Below are positions 8,962 through 17,880 of a stretch of 64,000 bases of DNA, piece by piece. The stretch's first letter is position 1, and every line of letters starts with the position of its first letter. Location of the stretch: assembly GCF_013359905.1 (NCBI RefSeq), contig NZ_JABMCC010000105.1:62001-126000 (forward strand). The letters are read 5' to 3'. The stretch comes from Paenibacillus taichungensis. Lineage in GTDB: Bacteria; Bacillota; Bacilli; Paenibacillales; Paenibacillaceae. The notes under the pieces are model-generated. The model was given only the letters and a program-made list of their open reading frames with translations, was not told the origin of the DNA and ran no database searches. The position numbers and the translations under genes were made by a program.

Positions 8962-8989
8962 TAATAATGATGCAAAAGGAGATTCTCAT

Positions 8990-9904
8990 ATGGAACGTGA
9001 ACGATTACGGGAAGACCGGATTCACGGCAATGCCATGTATCCAGTCAGTGTATACCCCGATATTCAACAATTGAATGGGGACAGCATTCTCGATTGCCAT
9101 TGGCACGATGAGATGGAGTTCACCATGGTGACTCAGGGCAGTGCTGTTTTTCAAATTGATATGAATACGGTAGAAGTCCAAGCGGGAGAAGCCATCTTTA
9201 TCAATCGGGGCGAAATTCACGCCGGCTATCTGAAAGGTGATGTCCCTTGTGTTTTTTCATCCATCGTATTTAACCCGGAGCTATTAGGCAGCCGTACATT
9301 CGATGCTGTACAAGAGAAATTCGTTGGCCCGCTTGTACACAAAACGGTAATCCCCCCTTACCATATCCAAACGGATGAAGCGTGGGGCCAAGAAATCATT
9401 TTTCATTTGAAACGAATTTTCGCCGATCATGCCACAGGGACACCAACCTGCGAGATGACAACCAAAGCTTACCTCTATCTAATATTTGCGCAAATGTTTG
9501 AACATATGAGACCTGCTGCACTCAAAGGCACCATTCCGTCAGGCAGTCATGATAAAGTGGAGCGTCTGAAATCAGTGTTAAGCTATATTCACAAGCGTTA
9601 CCCCGAACCACTCAAGTTAAAAGAACTGGCAGATGAGGCCAATATGAGCGAAGGACATTTTTGCCGCTTTTTCAAACAGATGGTGCAGAAAAGTCCGGTC
9701 GACTATATCAACTATTATCGCATCCAGCAGGCCTGTGTTCAGCTTGAGAATACCGATCACAAAATTGTGGATATTGCCATGGACGTTGGGTTCGAGCATT
9801 TGAGCTACTTCATTACAACATTTAAGAAACACAAGAATATTACCCCGTCCCAATATCGCAAAATGTTTTATGAGAAAGTGGCGATGGAACCTGCACTGGT
9901 CTAA
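8990..9904 (+). CDS. AraC-family transcriptional regulator with cupin sensor
   Basis: A 304-residue regulator. Residues about 30-100 form a cupin-like sugar-sensing domain with HWHDEMEFTMV and a QAGEAIFINRGEIHAGY segment. Residues about 195-295 hold the two helix-turn-helix units of AraC proteins (KLKELADEANMSEGHFCRFF and the IVDIAMDVGFEHLSYF recognition part). AAAGGAG stands 8 nt before the ATG. It is divergent from the GH31 alpha-xylosidase, so it is most likely the local activator responding to a xyloglucan-derived sugar. The direct repeat at 8900-8926 is its probable binding site. The cre site lies only 29 nt before its start codon, so the regulator itself may be catabolite-repressed. Confidence 0.88.
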   Translation: MERERLREDRIHGNAMYPVSVYPDIQQLNGDSILDCHWHDEMEFTMVTQGSAVFQIDMNTVEVQAGEAIFINRGEIHAGYLKGDVPCVFSSIVFNPELLGSRTFDAVQEKFVGPLVHKTVIPPYHIQTDEAWGQEIIFHLKRIFADHATGTPTCEMTTKAYLYLIFAQMFEHMRPAALKGTIPSGSHDKVERLKSVLSYIHKRYPEPLKLKELADEANMSEGHFCRFFKQMVQKSPVDYINYYRIQQACVQLENTDHKIVDIAMDVGFEHLSYFITTFKKHKNITPSQYRKMFYEKVAMEPALV

Positions 9905-9990
9905 GCTTAAACATCTTTCAGGACCAGCATTCGGCACTCTGAACTGATGATACTTCACTGTTCTCCACTTTTATATGAGTTAACAGATGC

Positions 9991-10031
9991 AAAGAAGGTG
10001 CTTCAGCCCGTTCGGCCGTAGCACCTTCTTT
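9991..10031. terminator. Bidirectional intrinsic terminator
   Basis: A 12-bp perfect stem (9991-10002 with 10020-10031) lies between the convergent AraC-like and TIM-barrel-like genes, with A- and T-rich flanks on both sides. Confidence 0.85.
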
Positions 10032-10058
10032 ATCTTTCTGATGTATTGGAATTTCATT

Positions 10059-10979
10059 TTACTTTTTCAATGTCTCCCATGAGCTGTACTCATGCACCGA
10101 GAATCCGTTAAAAGACGAATGCACACTTGCCATTTTCTCTACCAACTTGAGCTGTGCTTCCATATATGCTGTACCCTCTTCATAAAAGGTAATAAAATCG
10201 CCTTCTTTGCTTTGCTTGGTCTCCACAGCGATCGATACCGTTTTACCCAAAAGTGACGCTTCCTCAAGTTCATCCTTCGCCACATTATAGATGGCCGCAG
10301 CCGTATCCCGGTAAGCCATAATGGTAATCGAGTCAAACTTGCGGATCATCCAGCTGCTTACATTCATCGTGGAACCCGGAATCTTGTAACCATCCAGCCA
10401 GAAAGGCAGGTCAGCGGCTACCGGCATCTTCATCCGTGCGGCCCGATCGACGATGTATTCAACGTTCCCCTGCCACTGCGTGATCACACTGGCCTGATTG
10501 GTTTTCCACTCTGGATGTACATGAGGTTCAATGTCCAGATGGATGCCGGCAAATTTCTCATTAGGCTCTACTTGATTTTGATACGCTTCAACCCAGTCCA
10601 GAAAATCTGCAATTTGACCCCGACTCTCCGTCAGTCCCCAAGCAGGTCTTCCATCCATAACGTCCACGGCAATATTTTTCTCTCTGGCTTGACGAATGAA
10701 AGATGTATAGTACGGAAGCTTTACATCCCGATTCATTTGTAGGTAAATTGTATTGATTTTGTTCGTTGTGGCAAACTTCAGCACTAGCTGAGGGTTATTT
10801 TGAATCTGTGTTGTATCCCATACCCAGGTTGCTCTTACCGATCCTTGAACCGTTCCATGGATGGTTTCATAACTGTCGACTGAGCCAAGTGCAGTCGCTT
10901 TGCAAACATAAGTATTTCCCGTAAACAGCATGAAACAACTAATTAACAAAATGAATTGGTATCTCTTTTTGCTTTTCAT
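10059..10979 (-). CDS. Secreted protein of unknown function, probable TIM-barrel hydrolase
   Basis: A 306-residue protein with a clear export signal: MKSKKR, a hydrophobic core at about 8-20, then a likely cleavage near residue 28-30. The mature part alternates hydrophobic strands with polar helices as in a TIM barrel. It includes GIHLDIEPHVHPEW (about 145-158), where DxE resembles the catalytic motif of GH18-like and related clan barrels, SITIMAYRD in the position of a later strand, and VSIAVET near the end. A glycosidase or related hydrolase acting outside the cell is plausible, but I cannot assign a family with confidence. AAAGGGAG precedes the ATG. Single gene, terminated by the shared hairpin at 9991-10031. 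Confidence 0.7.
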   Translation of the reverse strand: MKSKKRYQFILLISCFMLFTGNTYVCKATALGSVDSYETIHGTVQGSVRATWVWDTTQIQNNPQLVLKFATTNKINTIYLQMNRDVKLPYYTSFIRQAREKNIAVDVMDGRPAWGLTESRGQIADFLDWVEAYQNQVEPNEKFAGIHLDIEPHVHPEWKTNQASVITQWQGNVEYIVDRAARMKMPVAADLPFWLDGYKIPGSTMNVSSWMIRKFDSITIMAYRDTAAAIYNVAKDELEEASLLGKTVSIAVETKQSKEGDFITFYEEGTAYMEAQLKLVEKMASVHSSFNGFSVHEYSSWETLKK

Positions 10980-11376
10980 ATTTGTACACTCCCTTTGATG
11001 TTATGCAGCTCTATCGTGCAAATCTCGATGAAATTCTGTTGTTTTATATTCATTCATTGGATACAATTTCGATGTACGACTATTTACATTGCTTTTATAT
11101 GCAACATCATCTCTTAGACTTACGACGAAAGAATCATATAACATTATTTCGGGTATTCACACTTCTGTATTTATAGTCCTAAAGTCTCATTTATGAAAAA
11201 TAATTTAATTTTATCCTAATTTCACTCTAACATGGGTCATTTTTTGCATATGTACAACAGACGACTCAAGACCTAGTAAGCGTTTTCCTGTGAAAATAAA
11301 AAAAGGCCGCCCAAAGGCGACCTATACTTCTCTCCCGTTTCAAGGAAGAATGGACACGCTATTATTCTTTAATTCG
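10980..11376. other. 397-nt intergenic region with one terminator
   Basis: AT-rich. It holds the adenine deaminase terminator (11304-11323) and the promoter region of the secreted protein gene. A 64-codon forward open frame at 10982 has no ribosome binding site and no recognisable product. A cre-like string at 11274-11288 has two mismatches. I see nothing else. Confidence 0.5.
11304..11323 (-). terminator. Terminator of adenine deaminase gene
   Basis: An 8-bp stem with one mismatch and a CAAA loop, followed on the minus strand by eight to nine T residues, 53 nt after the stop codon. Confidence 0.75.
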
Positions 11377-13233
11377 TTAATTACCTGCCGGAGCAGCCGG
11401 TGTATTCTCCACTATGTCATCAAACAGAGATACCAGCTCAATGCCTTCTGCCGAAATGCGTACCAAGCCTTTATCAGACAAGCGCAATTCCGGAATAACG
11501 ACAAGCGCCAGCAAAGACAGCGTCATAAATGCGTTATTTAACGTACAACCAGCAGACCGTAACGCTTCACTTATAGCTGCAGATTGAGCTGCTACCACTT
11601 CAAAAGATTCCGTGGACATCAGGCCTGCAATGCGCAGCGGAAATTCGGTCACACCAGAGGCAGTCACGACGGCTACGCCTCCCTGCATCCCAACGACCCG
11701 GTTGCCCGCCTCGGCCATCAATGCGTCATCATTACCGATAATGAGCAGATTGTGGCTGTCATGTGCAACGGTCATCGCAATGGCCGCAGGACCTGTGAAG
11801 CCAATTCCCCCAACAAGAGCAACCGCGCGATTGCCCGTTTGTTTGTGACGCTCCAACACCGCAATTTTGCAGATTCCACCCGATGTTGAGACGACGACAT
11901 TGCCATGTTCCACCATGACATTAACATGCTTCTCTTTGGTATCCACATGATTCTCCGTCACGTGAATGACTTTTGCTCCAATCGTACCTTCGGTAATCGG
12001 CGCAGACAGCTCCATGTCCTTCGGCTGGATGTTGGCTTGCAGTTTCACGGTGTTCAATGCCTCTTCCGGGTATGTGAAGCTGTCCCAGACTGCTGTCATT
12101 TTGCCGTTCTCTGCCACGACATGCCCTGCGGCAATCGTCATGCCTACATGGACATCAGCCAAGCGTCCATCCAGCAAAATAATGTCGGCGATATTCCCTG
12201 GAATAACCGCACCAATGTCGCGTGCTACGCCGAAACGTTCAGCCGTATTAATCGTCGCCATCTGGAAAGCGGTAACCGGCTTCACCCCTTGAGAAATGGC
12301 CAAACGTACAACAAAGTCCATATGACCTTCTTTGAGCAGTGATTCAGAGCTCCGGTCATCCGTCACCAGCATCATGCGACGTGTATCCAGGCCAAGTTCT
12401 GTGCAGGCTTTGATCGTTTCCGCCACGTCATGCCATGCAGAGCCCTGACGCATTTTGGCATACATGCCAAGCCGCAGACGTTCCACCACATCTTCCTTCG
12501 TAACACATTCATGATCCCCCGTAACGCCGCTTGCAGCGTAGGCTGGCAGACGCCAGTCATCCGCTGCCCAGGTAAAGTGACCATCTGCCACCTTCCCTGC
12601 TCGGAGCGTCGCCTGGATCTCACCGATCATCGTCTCGTCCCCGTACACGACCCCAGGGAAGTTCATTACTTCACCTAGACCAATCATATCCGGACCCCAG
12701 GAGAGGGCTTCGGCCACTTCTTCCGGTCCAATATAAGCGCCTGTTGTCTCGAGTCCAGGATGTGTGGAAGGAACACAGGAAGCCACCTGCATATAAGCAG
12801 CCATTGGTGTCGTCCGAGCTTCATCCAGCATCAATCGCAAACCTTTGAGTCCAAGCACATTCGAGATTTCATGCGGGTCAAAGAATCCTCCCGTTGTACC
12901 GGAAGGCAGAACGGCTCTTGCAAACTCGGTTACTTTCATTTGTGTACTTTCTATGTGACAGTGCCCATCCAGCAATCCGGGAGCAATATATTTGCCTTCT
13001 GCCTCAATAATACGTGTATGCTCACCGATCGTATGGCTTACATCTTTGCCAACATATGCAATCCGGGCTCCCTGTACCGCTACAGACATGCCCGGTATAA
13101 TTTCACCCGAAACCACATTAACCAGTGTTCCGCCCCGAATGACCAAGGTCGCAGGCAAGTCTCCCCGTGCTGTTGCCACCAGATCCGGTACGCAATCCGC
13201 CATTAATGGGCGTTCAAAAGATGGTGAATTCAT
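11377..13233 (-). CDS. ade: Adenine deaminase
   Basis: A 618-residue amidohydrolase that converts adenine to hypoxanthine and ammonia in purine salvage. The N-terminal metal-site motif GLLDGHCHIEST and the later GDHECVTKEDVVERLRLGM and MLVTDDRSSESLLKEGHMD segments are characteristic of the Ade family. It is somewhat longer than the B. subtilis enzyme (about 577 residues). The start at 13233 is chosen because AAGGAGG ends 7 nt before it; an in-frame ATG 33 nt upstream has no such site. Cytoplasmic, single gene with its own terminator. A 12-bp palindrome, TGTGCATGCACA at 13329-13340, lies about 95 nt upstream and could be a regulator site. Confidence 0.95.
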   Translation of the reverse strand: MNSPSFERPLMADCVPDLVATARGDLPATLVIRGGTLVNVVSGEIIPGMSVAVQGARIAYVGKDVSHTIGEHTRIIEAEGKYIAPGLLDGHCHIESTQMKVTEFARAVLPSGTTGGFFDPHEISNVLGLKGLRLMLDEARTTPMAAYMQVASCVPSTHPGLETTGAYIGPEEVAEALSWGPDMIGLGEVMNFPGVVYGDETMIGEIQATLRAGKVADGHFTWAADDWRLPAYAASGVTGDHECVTKEDVVERLRLGMYAKMRQGSAWHDVAETIKACTELGLDTRRMMLVTDDRSSESLLKEGHMDFVVRLAISQGVKPVTAFQMATINTAERFGVARDIGAVIPGNIADIILLDGRLADVHVGMTIAAGHVVAENGKMTAVWDSFTYPEEALNTVKLQANIQPKDMELSAPITEGTIGAKVIHVTENHVDTKEKHVNVMVEHGNVVVSTSGGICKIAVLERHKQTGNRAVALVGGIGFTGPAAIAMTVAHDSHNLLIIGNDDALMAEAGNRVVGMQGGVAVVTASGVTEFPLRIAGLMSTESFEVVAAQSAAISEALRSAGCTLNNAFMTLSLLALVVIPELRLSDKGLVRISAEGIELVSLFDDIVENTPAAPAGN

Positions 13234-13554
13234 GCTGCTGCCTCCTTCATTAAATAAACGATCCAAAAAAATAGATTGTTACGATTATATGAGTCTCGCC
13301 GTCATGTGTAAAGAAAATTCACACCTATTGTGCATGCACACAAAGGATGGATCATTTTTTATCCATAAAACCTAATCCTTCTGATCTCATGTCAGAAGAG
13401 ATGCAATTATCTATGTCCAGTGATCTACTTCGTACCACTCACAGCAGAGCCCAACCTCATGGAGCTTCTTATTCCCCACATCGTATTCCGCAATACATAG
13501 AAAAACTCCCGTCCCTTCGAACGGAAGTCTTCTTCATGAACATGAAAGACAAAA
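13234..13554. other. 321-nt intergenic region between adenine deaminase and helD
   Basis: Contains the adenine deaminase ribosome binding site and upstream DNA, a perfect 12-bp palindrome TGTGCATGCACA (13329-13340) and the helD terminator (13505-13528). Forward open frames here have no ribosome binding site and run into helD antisense, so I do not call a gene. Confidence 0.5.
13505..13528 (-). terminator. Terminator of helD
   Basis: An 8-bp stem with one G-U pair (13505-13512 with 13521-13528) is followed on the minus strand by five T residues, 26 nt after the stop codon. Confidence 0.75.
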
Positions 13555-15930
13555 TCAATCGGTTTGAACCGCAGACACCTTACCCATATCATACAATTCC
13601 TCGGACTGGGACGTAATGAATGGGCTCGGTTTACCCATGCAATAGACATGCAGCAAATGCATGGCACGGGTACATGCCGTATAGAACAGCTTACGTTCAT
13701 GTTCCTGCGCATATTGCGATGCAGATCCGTCATAGATCAAAACGGCATCAAACTCCACACCTTTGGCCAGATATGCTGGGATGACATGCACACCCCGTTC
13801 AAAGGCTAACGTTGTTTTCTTAATCAGCTTCGGTGCCGTAGGCAGTACTTTGCTTAACGCTTCATGGATGTCCTTGCTCTCTTCCGCGGTTTTACAGATG
13901 ACCGCAACCGATTCATACCCTTCCTGAATCAGATGTTTGAGATCGGCTGTAATAACATCCAGATGCTTCTGTTCATTGGAGGAAACGATCACTTTCGGTT
14001 TCTCCCCACCCCGATTAAATGGAACAATCTCTTCTCCACCCGGAACCATCCCGCGTGTAAACTCCACGATCTCCTGTGTTGAACGATAACTTCTCGTCAG
14101 CTCGATCACTTCCGTATTTTCTGGTCCATACAAGTTGGTTAGCGGCCCCGTCCCACTTAATACCGAAGAGTGTGCATAGATAGCTTGATTAAAATCTCCA
14201 AGTGCGGTGATTTTGGATCTCGGGAACAATCTCTTCATAAAGGCCAGTTGGAAGGCAGAGTAATCCTGTGCCTCGTCAATGATCACATGGCGGATATTGG
14301 AGTTAATATGGAAGCCGAGAAGTAACTCACGCAAATACAAATATGGTGTGATATCCTCATAGGCCAGCTCCTGTACTTTTAATCTGCGAAGTGTCATCTC
14401 ACCAATCTCTTCCCAGTGTGAAGGCAGTGCTTCCTCTCCCAACAGGCGAACCATCTGAGCCCGGTCGTTGAATAAGTTGGCGTACAGTTGACGGACATCG
14501 ACAAAACGTAACGATTTGATCCATTTGCGCAAAGGCTTGAGCCGATCACTGACCACCATCCGGGCAAGGATCTCCCTTTCCTGCTGGAAATCATCGAACG
14601 TGTCTGCCTTCCCTTTTTGCTTTCGCTTGAGACGCTGATAGGCCCGCTGCAGATCTTCCGGCTCCATCAGATCCATTTGTTGATCTACCCAAGGGGCTTC
14701 CAATTCACCTTTGCCAAAGGCCGATAACTCTTTCAGCATCCAGTCCCGTAGGATTTCCAATCGATTCACCAGTTTGACGGATGGCTCGAAGCTATAGAAT
14801 TTCTCCGCCATGGCCTCAGCTGTAACCACAGCCCGTCCCTGGAAACGAACTGGCTTGAATTTCATACCTTCAGACATCATGCTGTCCTTATAACGCGTTA
14901 TCACCTTCAGGAAGGATTCGGATGACTTGAATCGAATGCCAGACATACGCGCTTCATACTCAGGATCTTCTGTTCCGGTCAGTACGTATTCAAGCTGAAT
15001 GAATGGGTCTTCCAGCTGATATTCACGGCCCAGACGGCGTTCCAGATATTCCTGGAAGGTCGTTTGCAGCATATTTTCCTCCCCAAGCTCAGGCAGTACG
15101 GTGGAAACATAACTGTTGAACATTGGGTTTGGAGAAAAAAGAACCATCTGATCCGCTTGCAGATGCTCGCGGTATTTATAGAGAAGGTACGCCACACGCT
15201 GAAGTGCAGCAGATGTTTTACCACTGCCAGCAGCTCCCTGCACGATCAGCATGCGAGTCCGGTCATTACGGATAATTCGGTTCTGCTCCTTCTGGATGGT
15301 CGCCACAATACTTTTCATCTGTGCATCTGAGGTTCGACTGAGAACGGCCTGTAACAGTTCGTCCCCAATGGTAACTCCGGTGTCGAACATAAAGCGGATA
15401 CGTCCATCCCGAATGACAAACTGCCGCTTCATCTCAATATCGCCACTTATCTCACCGCTAGGTGTATGATACGTGACCGGACCTGGCGCACCATCGTAAT
15501 ACAGGTTTGATATGGGTGCACGCCAATCATAGACAAGGAAGGATTCCTCCTTCTCATCCAACAATGATGCGATCCCCAGATAGATTCGCTCTGCATTTGG
15601 ATAGCCATTTTCCTTAAAATCAATGCGTCCAAAATACGGTGAATGATGCAGCCGTTTCATTTTATCCAGCGCTGCTGCCGTATTCAGATGACTGCGCTCC
15701 CGATCCGATAGAACCTGTGATTGCTGCCTCATACTGGTGGAGGTCTCACCCACGTCATCCGCTTCGCTGAAGTTCATGGTGACTTCATCCCAGAAGTCTT
15801 TTCTCATCCCCACAACTTCGTCCCTGAAGGAACCTACCTCTTTTTCTAGGATGTCGATTTTCCGATCAATCTGTTCCGTTACAACGTTGACCCGCTGTTG
15901 CTCCTCGCTCCATTGCTGGTCTGTACTCAT
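13555..15930 (-). CDS. helD: HelD, RNA polymerase-recycling UvrD-like helicase
   Basis: A 791-residue superfamily 1 NTPase. Residues 1-80 are a charged, probably coiled-coil N-terminal arm, which in HelD inserts into RNA polymerase. Walker A is GAAGSGKTS at 232-240, and the Walker B region is HVIIDEAQDYS. The late motifs GDFNQAIYAHS, LTRSYRSTQEI and FYTACTRAMH are also present. HelD binds RNA polymerase core enzyme and helps release stalled complexes using ATP. Length and domain order match B. subtilis HelD. The ATG follows GAAAGAGGGGCG. It is a single gene with its own terminator. A convincing promoter pointing the opposite way begins 48 nt upstream (see candidate small RNA). Confidence 0.93.
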   Translation of the reverse strand: MSTDQQWSEEQQRVNVVTEQIDRKIDILEKEVGSFRDEVVGMRKDFWDEVTMNFSEADDVGETSTSMRQQSQVLSDRERSHLNTAAALDKMKRLHHSPYFGRIDFKENGYPNAERIYLGIASLLDEKEESFLVYDWRAPISNLYYDGAPGPVTYHTPSGEISGDIEMKRQFVIRDGRIRFMFDTGVTIGDELLQAVLSRTSDAQMKSIVATIQKEQNRIIRNDRTRMLIVQGAAGSGKTSAALQRVAYLLYKYREHLQADQMVLFSPNPMFNSYVSTVLPELGEENMLQTTFQEYLERRLGREYQLEDPFIQLEYVLTGTEDPEYEARMSGIRFKSSESFLKVITRYKDSMMSEGMKFKPVRFQGRAVVTAEAMAEKFYSFEPSVKLVNRLEILRDWMLKELSAFGKGELEAPWVDQQMDLMEPEDLQRAYQRLKRKQKGKADTFDDFQQEREILARMVVSDRLKPLRKWIKSLRFVDVRQLYANLFNDRAQMVRLLGEEALPSHWEEIGEMTLRRLKVQELAYEDITPYLYLRELLLGFHINSNIRHVIIDEAQDYSAFQLAFMKRLFPRSKITALGDFNQAIYAHSSVLSGTGPLTNLYGPENTEVIELTRSYRSTQEIVEFTRGMVPGGEEIVPFNRGGEKPKVIVSSNEQKHLDVITADLKHLIQEGYESVAVICKTAEESKDIHEALSKVLPTAPKLIKKTTLAFERGVHVIPAYLAKGVEFDAVLIYDGSASQYAQEHERKLFYTACTRAMHLLHVYCMGKPSPFITSQSEELYDMGKVSAVQTD

Positions 15931-15977
15931 ATGTTAATACGCCCCTCTTTCCCCGGATTGTGTCCTCAAAAGCCCAT

Positions 15978-16007
15978 TTGACAAGCCCGAAAAGGCTATG
16001 GTATAAT
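15978..16007 (+). promoter_or_regulatory. Sigma-A type promoter for a candidate small RNA
   Basis: Perfect TTGACA (15978-15983) and perfect TATAAT (16002-16007) with an 18-nt spacer. It points rightward, away from helD, where no plus-strand gene follows for more than 20 kb. Predicted transcription start near 16014. Confidence 0.75.
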
Positions 16008-16013
16008 TAATTA

Positions 16014-16115
16014 GAAAGTAAACATTTTTATTTTATGTTAATTAGTTCTAATTTTCTGAAAACCATTTTTTATTGTACCAGTGACAACGTCCCGATGCAA
16101 GCGGAGGCGTTTTTT
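16014..16115 (+). ncRNA. Candidate small RNA of about 100 nt beside helD
   Basis: Bounded by the consensus promoter at 15978-16007 and a plus-strand terminator at 16086-16111. The 5' part is very AT-rich and can form an AATTAGAA/TTCTAATT hairpin; the 3' part has an unpaired CCCG-containing segment before or inside the terminator loop. There is no convincing reading frame: the longest forward frame runs past the terminator and lacks a ribosome binding site. I do not recognise an RNA family. This is an inference from promoter plus terminator only. Confidence 0.5.
16086..16111 (+). terminator. Plus-strand intrinsic terminator of the candidate small RNA
   Basis: An 8-bp stem with one bulged A (16086-16093 with 16103-16111), a 9-nt loop, then TTTTT GTTGTTTT. 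The T-run exists only on the plus strand, so it does not serve the flanking minus-strand genes. Confidence 0.7.
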
Positions 16116-16171
16116 GTTGTTTTCATTCTATTATTACCCTCGAATGGGGTGAATATAGAACGTTTACCATT

Positions 16172-16633
16172 CTATTGTCGTAATTCTTCAATGGTCTCTC
16201 TCCAACGTGTAATTGCCCCAGACTCATCTTTTAATTGAAATGTGATCCCTGAAGTAATCTCCGCATAGGGTGCATGATCTACTCGAATGTTTAACACCTG
16301 AGCCTCAAAACGATCTCTCGGATGCACAGCTTCCATGAGTTGTGGCAGTGAAGTCACATCCAGACGAATAGAAAACAAGCTTTGCTGATGGACAGCAATC
16401 AAGGTAGCCTTGCCTGTTCGACTCATATTCATACTTGTCTGTGTTCCCGGCCATAAAGCCAGTCTCAGCAAATTGGGCGCAATAGCAATGACTTCCCCCA
16501 TACTGATCATCGCCTGATGCGGCAAGCCATCTTCGGACACAGTGAGCAATTGCATCGCTTCGTGTTGCTTCTGCTCCAGATCCTGTCCATTGAACCACTC
16601 CATCCATTCAGTGCTAAGCTGTGTTACATTCAT
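16172..16633 (-). CDS. Pyridoxamine 5'-phosphate oxidase-like (split-barrel) protein
   Basis: A 153-residue protein with the general layout of the PNPOx/FMN-binding split barrel: an N-terminal helix, then strands around LLTVSEDGLPHQAMISMGEV (about 29-48), LRLALWPGTQTSMNMSRTGKATLIAV (about 56-81) and a C-terminal ITSGITFQL strand. Proteins of this type usually bind FMN or heme and act as general oxidoreductases or flavin sensors. The match is by pattern only and the cofactor residues are not certain. Cytoplasmic. The ATG follows GAGGTAG. Its 3' end lies some 60 nt beyond the candidate small RNA terminator, in opposite orientation. Confidence 0.55.
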   Translation of the reverse strand: MNVTQLSTEWMEWFNGQDLEQKQHEAMQLLTVSEDGLPHQAMISMGEVIAIAPNLLRLALWPGTQTSMNMSRTGKATLIAVHQQSLFSIRLDVTSLPQLMEAVHPRDRFEAQVLNIRVDHAPYAEITSGITFQLKDESGAITRWRETIEELRQ

Positions 16634-16695
16634 ACGTATCTACCTCGGTTCGATTGAGTTGGTTGCGCAAGGTTTGCGCTATGTATACAAAACAA

Positions 16696-16714
16696 CCCGG
16701 ACACGCTGTCCGGG
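16696..16714 (-). terminator. Terminator of the aromatic-acid-exporter-like gene
   Basis: An 8-bp perfect GC-rich stem (CCCGGACA with TGTCCGGG) with a 3-nt loop, followed on the minus strand by TTGTTTTG. Confidence 0.75.
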
Positions 16715-16772
16715 CTGGTTGTGGTTCCATTGTATATGACAAACCACATCACCGCAAACCGTATTACCATGT

Positions 16773-17840
16773 TTACGGCCATTTAAGCCAATTCAGAATT
16801 TTATCCTGTGACTCCTTGTCTTCACTGGCACTATGCACATGTTCGGCAAGCCGGTTTAATCGTTCCAGCTGATAGCCATAATCATAGATTGCAGCTGCAA
16901 CGATGGACAGTCTCAGCATCCCTTCCTGATCGATATCAAACTGGGAAATGGCCTGCTCCATAAAACGATCATTATCCAAAATGAACTGTGCCGCTTCTTC
17001 TCCGTTCGGTTTCAGCTTATCCTCGAATTTGAGCAGCGCATGTTCATGGAATTTGATTACAAGCTCCAGATGTGTATCAAAGAACTGATCCATTTCAGGC
17101 GTGCGCTGTGCCTGAAAATAATGGCGTTCTACCGAATCCAGCACATCGAATCCTTTTTGCAGGCTCAGTAGCATCTGTTTGTATACGACCATCTGCCGGG
17201 TCTCACTGAATTTGGAACGTTTCATCTTCTTCTGTTCTTCTTCAAACAAATTATATTTATCTGACAAAGATTTAATCGAACCGCCCAGATTGTTTTTCTC
17301 ATCCCGGAACACTACTTCCTTGATCTCATCCGAGATCGATGTACGCAGTAGCAGTGACATGCCACTGAACACACTCTGAATCTGCTTCACGAACTGAATC
17401 TTCGGCTTGGGTGGAAATACCGTAATGTTAATAAGAAACGCAGATACAATGCCGACAAGTGTCAGCAGGAAACGGTTCAAAGCAAAATGCCAGTCACCCG
17501 ACGCTTCCATAATCGATACAACGGTTACCAGCGTCAGACCAACCGTTTCGCCCATATTCAATTTAAGACAAATCATAATAACCAGCACAATAATTAACCC
17601 GACGGCAATCGGCTCATTGGACAGTACCATGCCTCCCAGCAAGGCCACAATTGCCCCAAGTGTGGTGGTTTGCAGCTGATCTAGGAAATACTTCCAGGAA
17701 CGATAAATGGATGGCTGCATCGCAAAGATGGCCGCAATCGCGGCGGGAACGGGAGATTGCGGGTTCAGGAACATGCTGCTAAGGTACAGGGCCAGCGTGA
17801 CCGCAATCCCTGTCTTAAGTACACGTGCACCAAATGACAT
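16773..17840 (-). CDS. Aromatic acid exporter family (FUSC/DUF939-like) membrane protein
   Basis: A 355-residue protein. Residues 1-145 hold about five to six membrane helices, including the family-typical PVPAAIAAIFAMQPSIYRSW segment near residue 30-50. The remaining ~200 residues form a charged, helical cytosolic domain. This layout matches the YqjA/YgaE group of the aromatic acid exporter family, thought to export aromatic carboxylates or related compounds. The ATG follows AGGAGGGG. A sequence close to the Fur box (15 of 19 positions) lies 40 nt upstream at 17881-17899. That suggests iron-dependent control and possibly a role with iron-related aromatic compounds, though this is inference only. 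Confidence 0.8.
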   Translation of the reverse strand: MSFGARVLKTGIAVTLALYLSSMFLNPQSPVPAAIAAIFAMQPSIYRSWKYFLDQLQTTTLGAIVALLGGMVLSNEPIAVGLIIVLVIMICLKLNMGETVGLTLVTVVSIMEASGDWHFALNRFLLTLVGIVSAFLINITVFPPKPKIQFVKQIQSVFSGMSLLLRTSISDEIKEVVFRDEKNNLGGSIKSLSDKYNLFEEEQKKMKRSKFSETRQMVVYKQMLLSLQKGFDVLDSVERHYFQAQRTPEMDQFFDTHLELVIKFHEHALLKFEDKLKPNGEEAAQFILDNDRFMEQAISQFDIDQEGMLRLSIVAAAIYDYGYQLERLNRLAEHVHSASEDKESQDKILNWLKWP

Positions 17841-17880
17841 GGTGACCCCTCCTCTTTTTCGAAACTGATTTCATTCGTTG

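Noticed and set aside
10982..11176. 64-codon forward open frame in the intergenic region
   Set aside because: No ribosome binding site, no recognisable motif, and it overlaps the upstream region of the minus-strand secreted protein gene.
11274..11288. cre-like sequence TAGTAAGCGTTTTCC
   Set aside because: Two fixed positions of the consensus fail and it is about 300 nt from the nearest downstream gene start.
13329..13340. TGTGCATGCACA palindrome upstream of adenine deaminase as a purine riboswitch or PurR box
   Set aside because: It matches neither the PurR box nor any purine aptamer core; only a short palindrome is seen.
16035..16238. 67-codon forward open frame after the promoter at 15978
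   Set aside because: It runs across the terminator at 16086-16111 and into the antisense of the PNPOx-like gene, and has no ribosome binding site.
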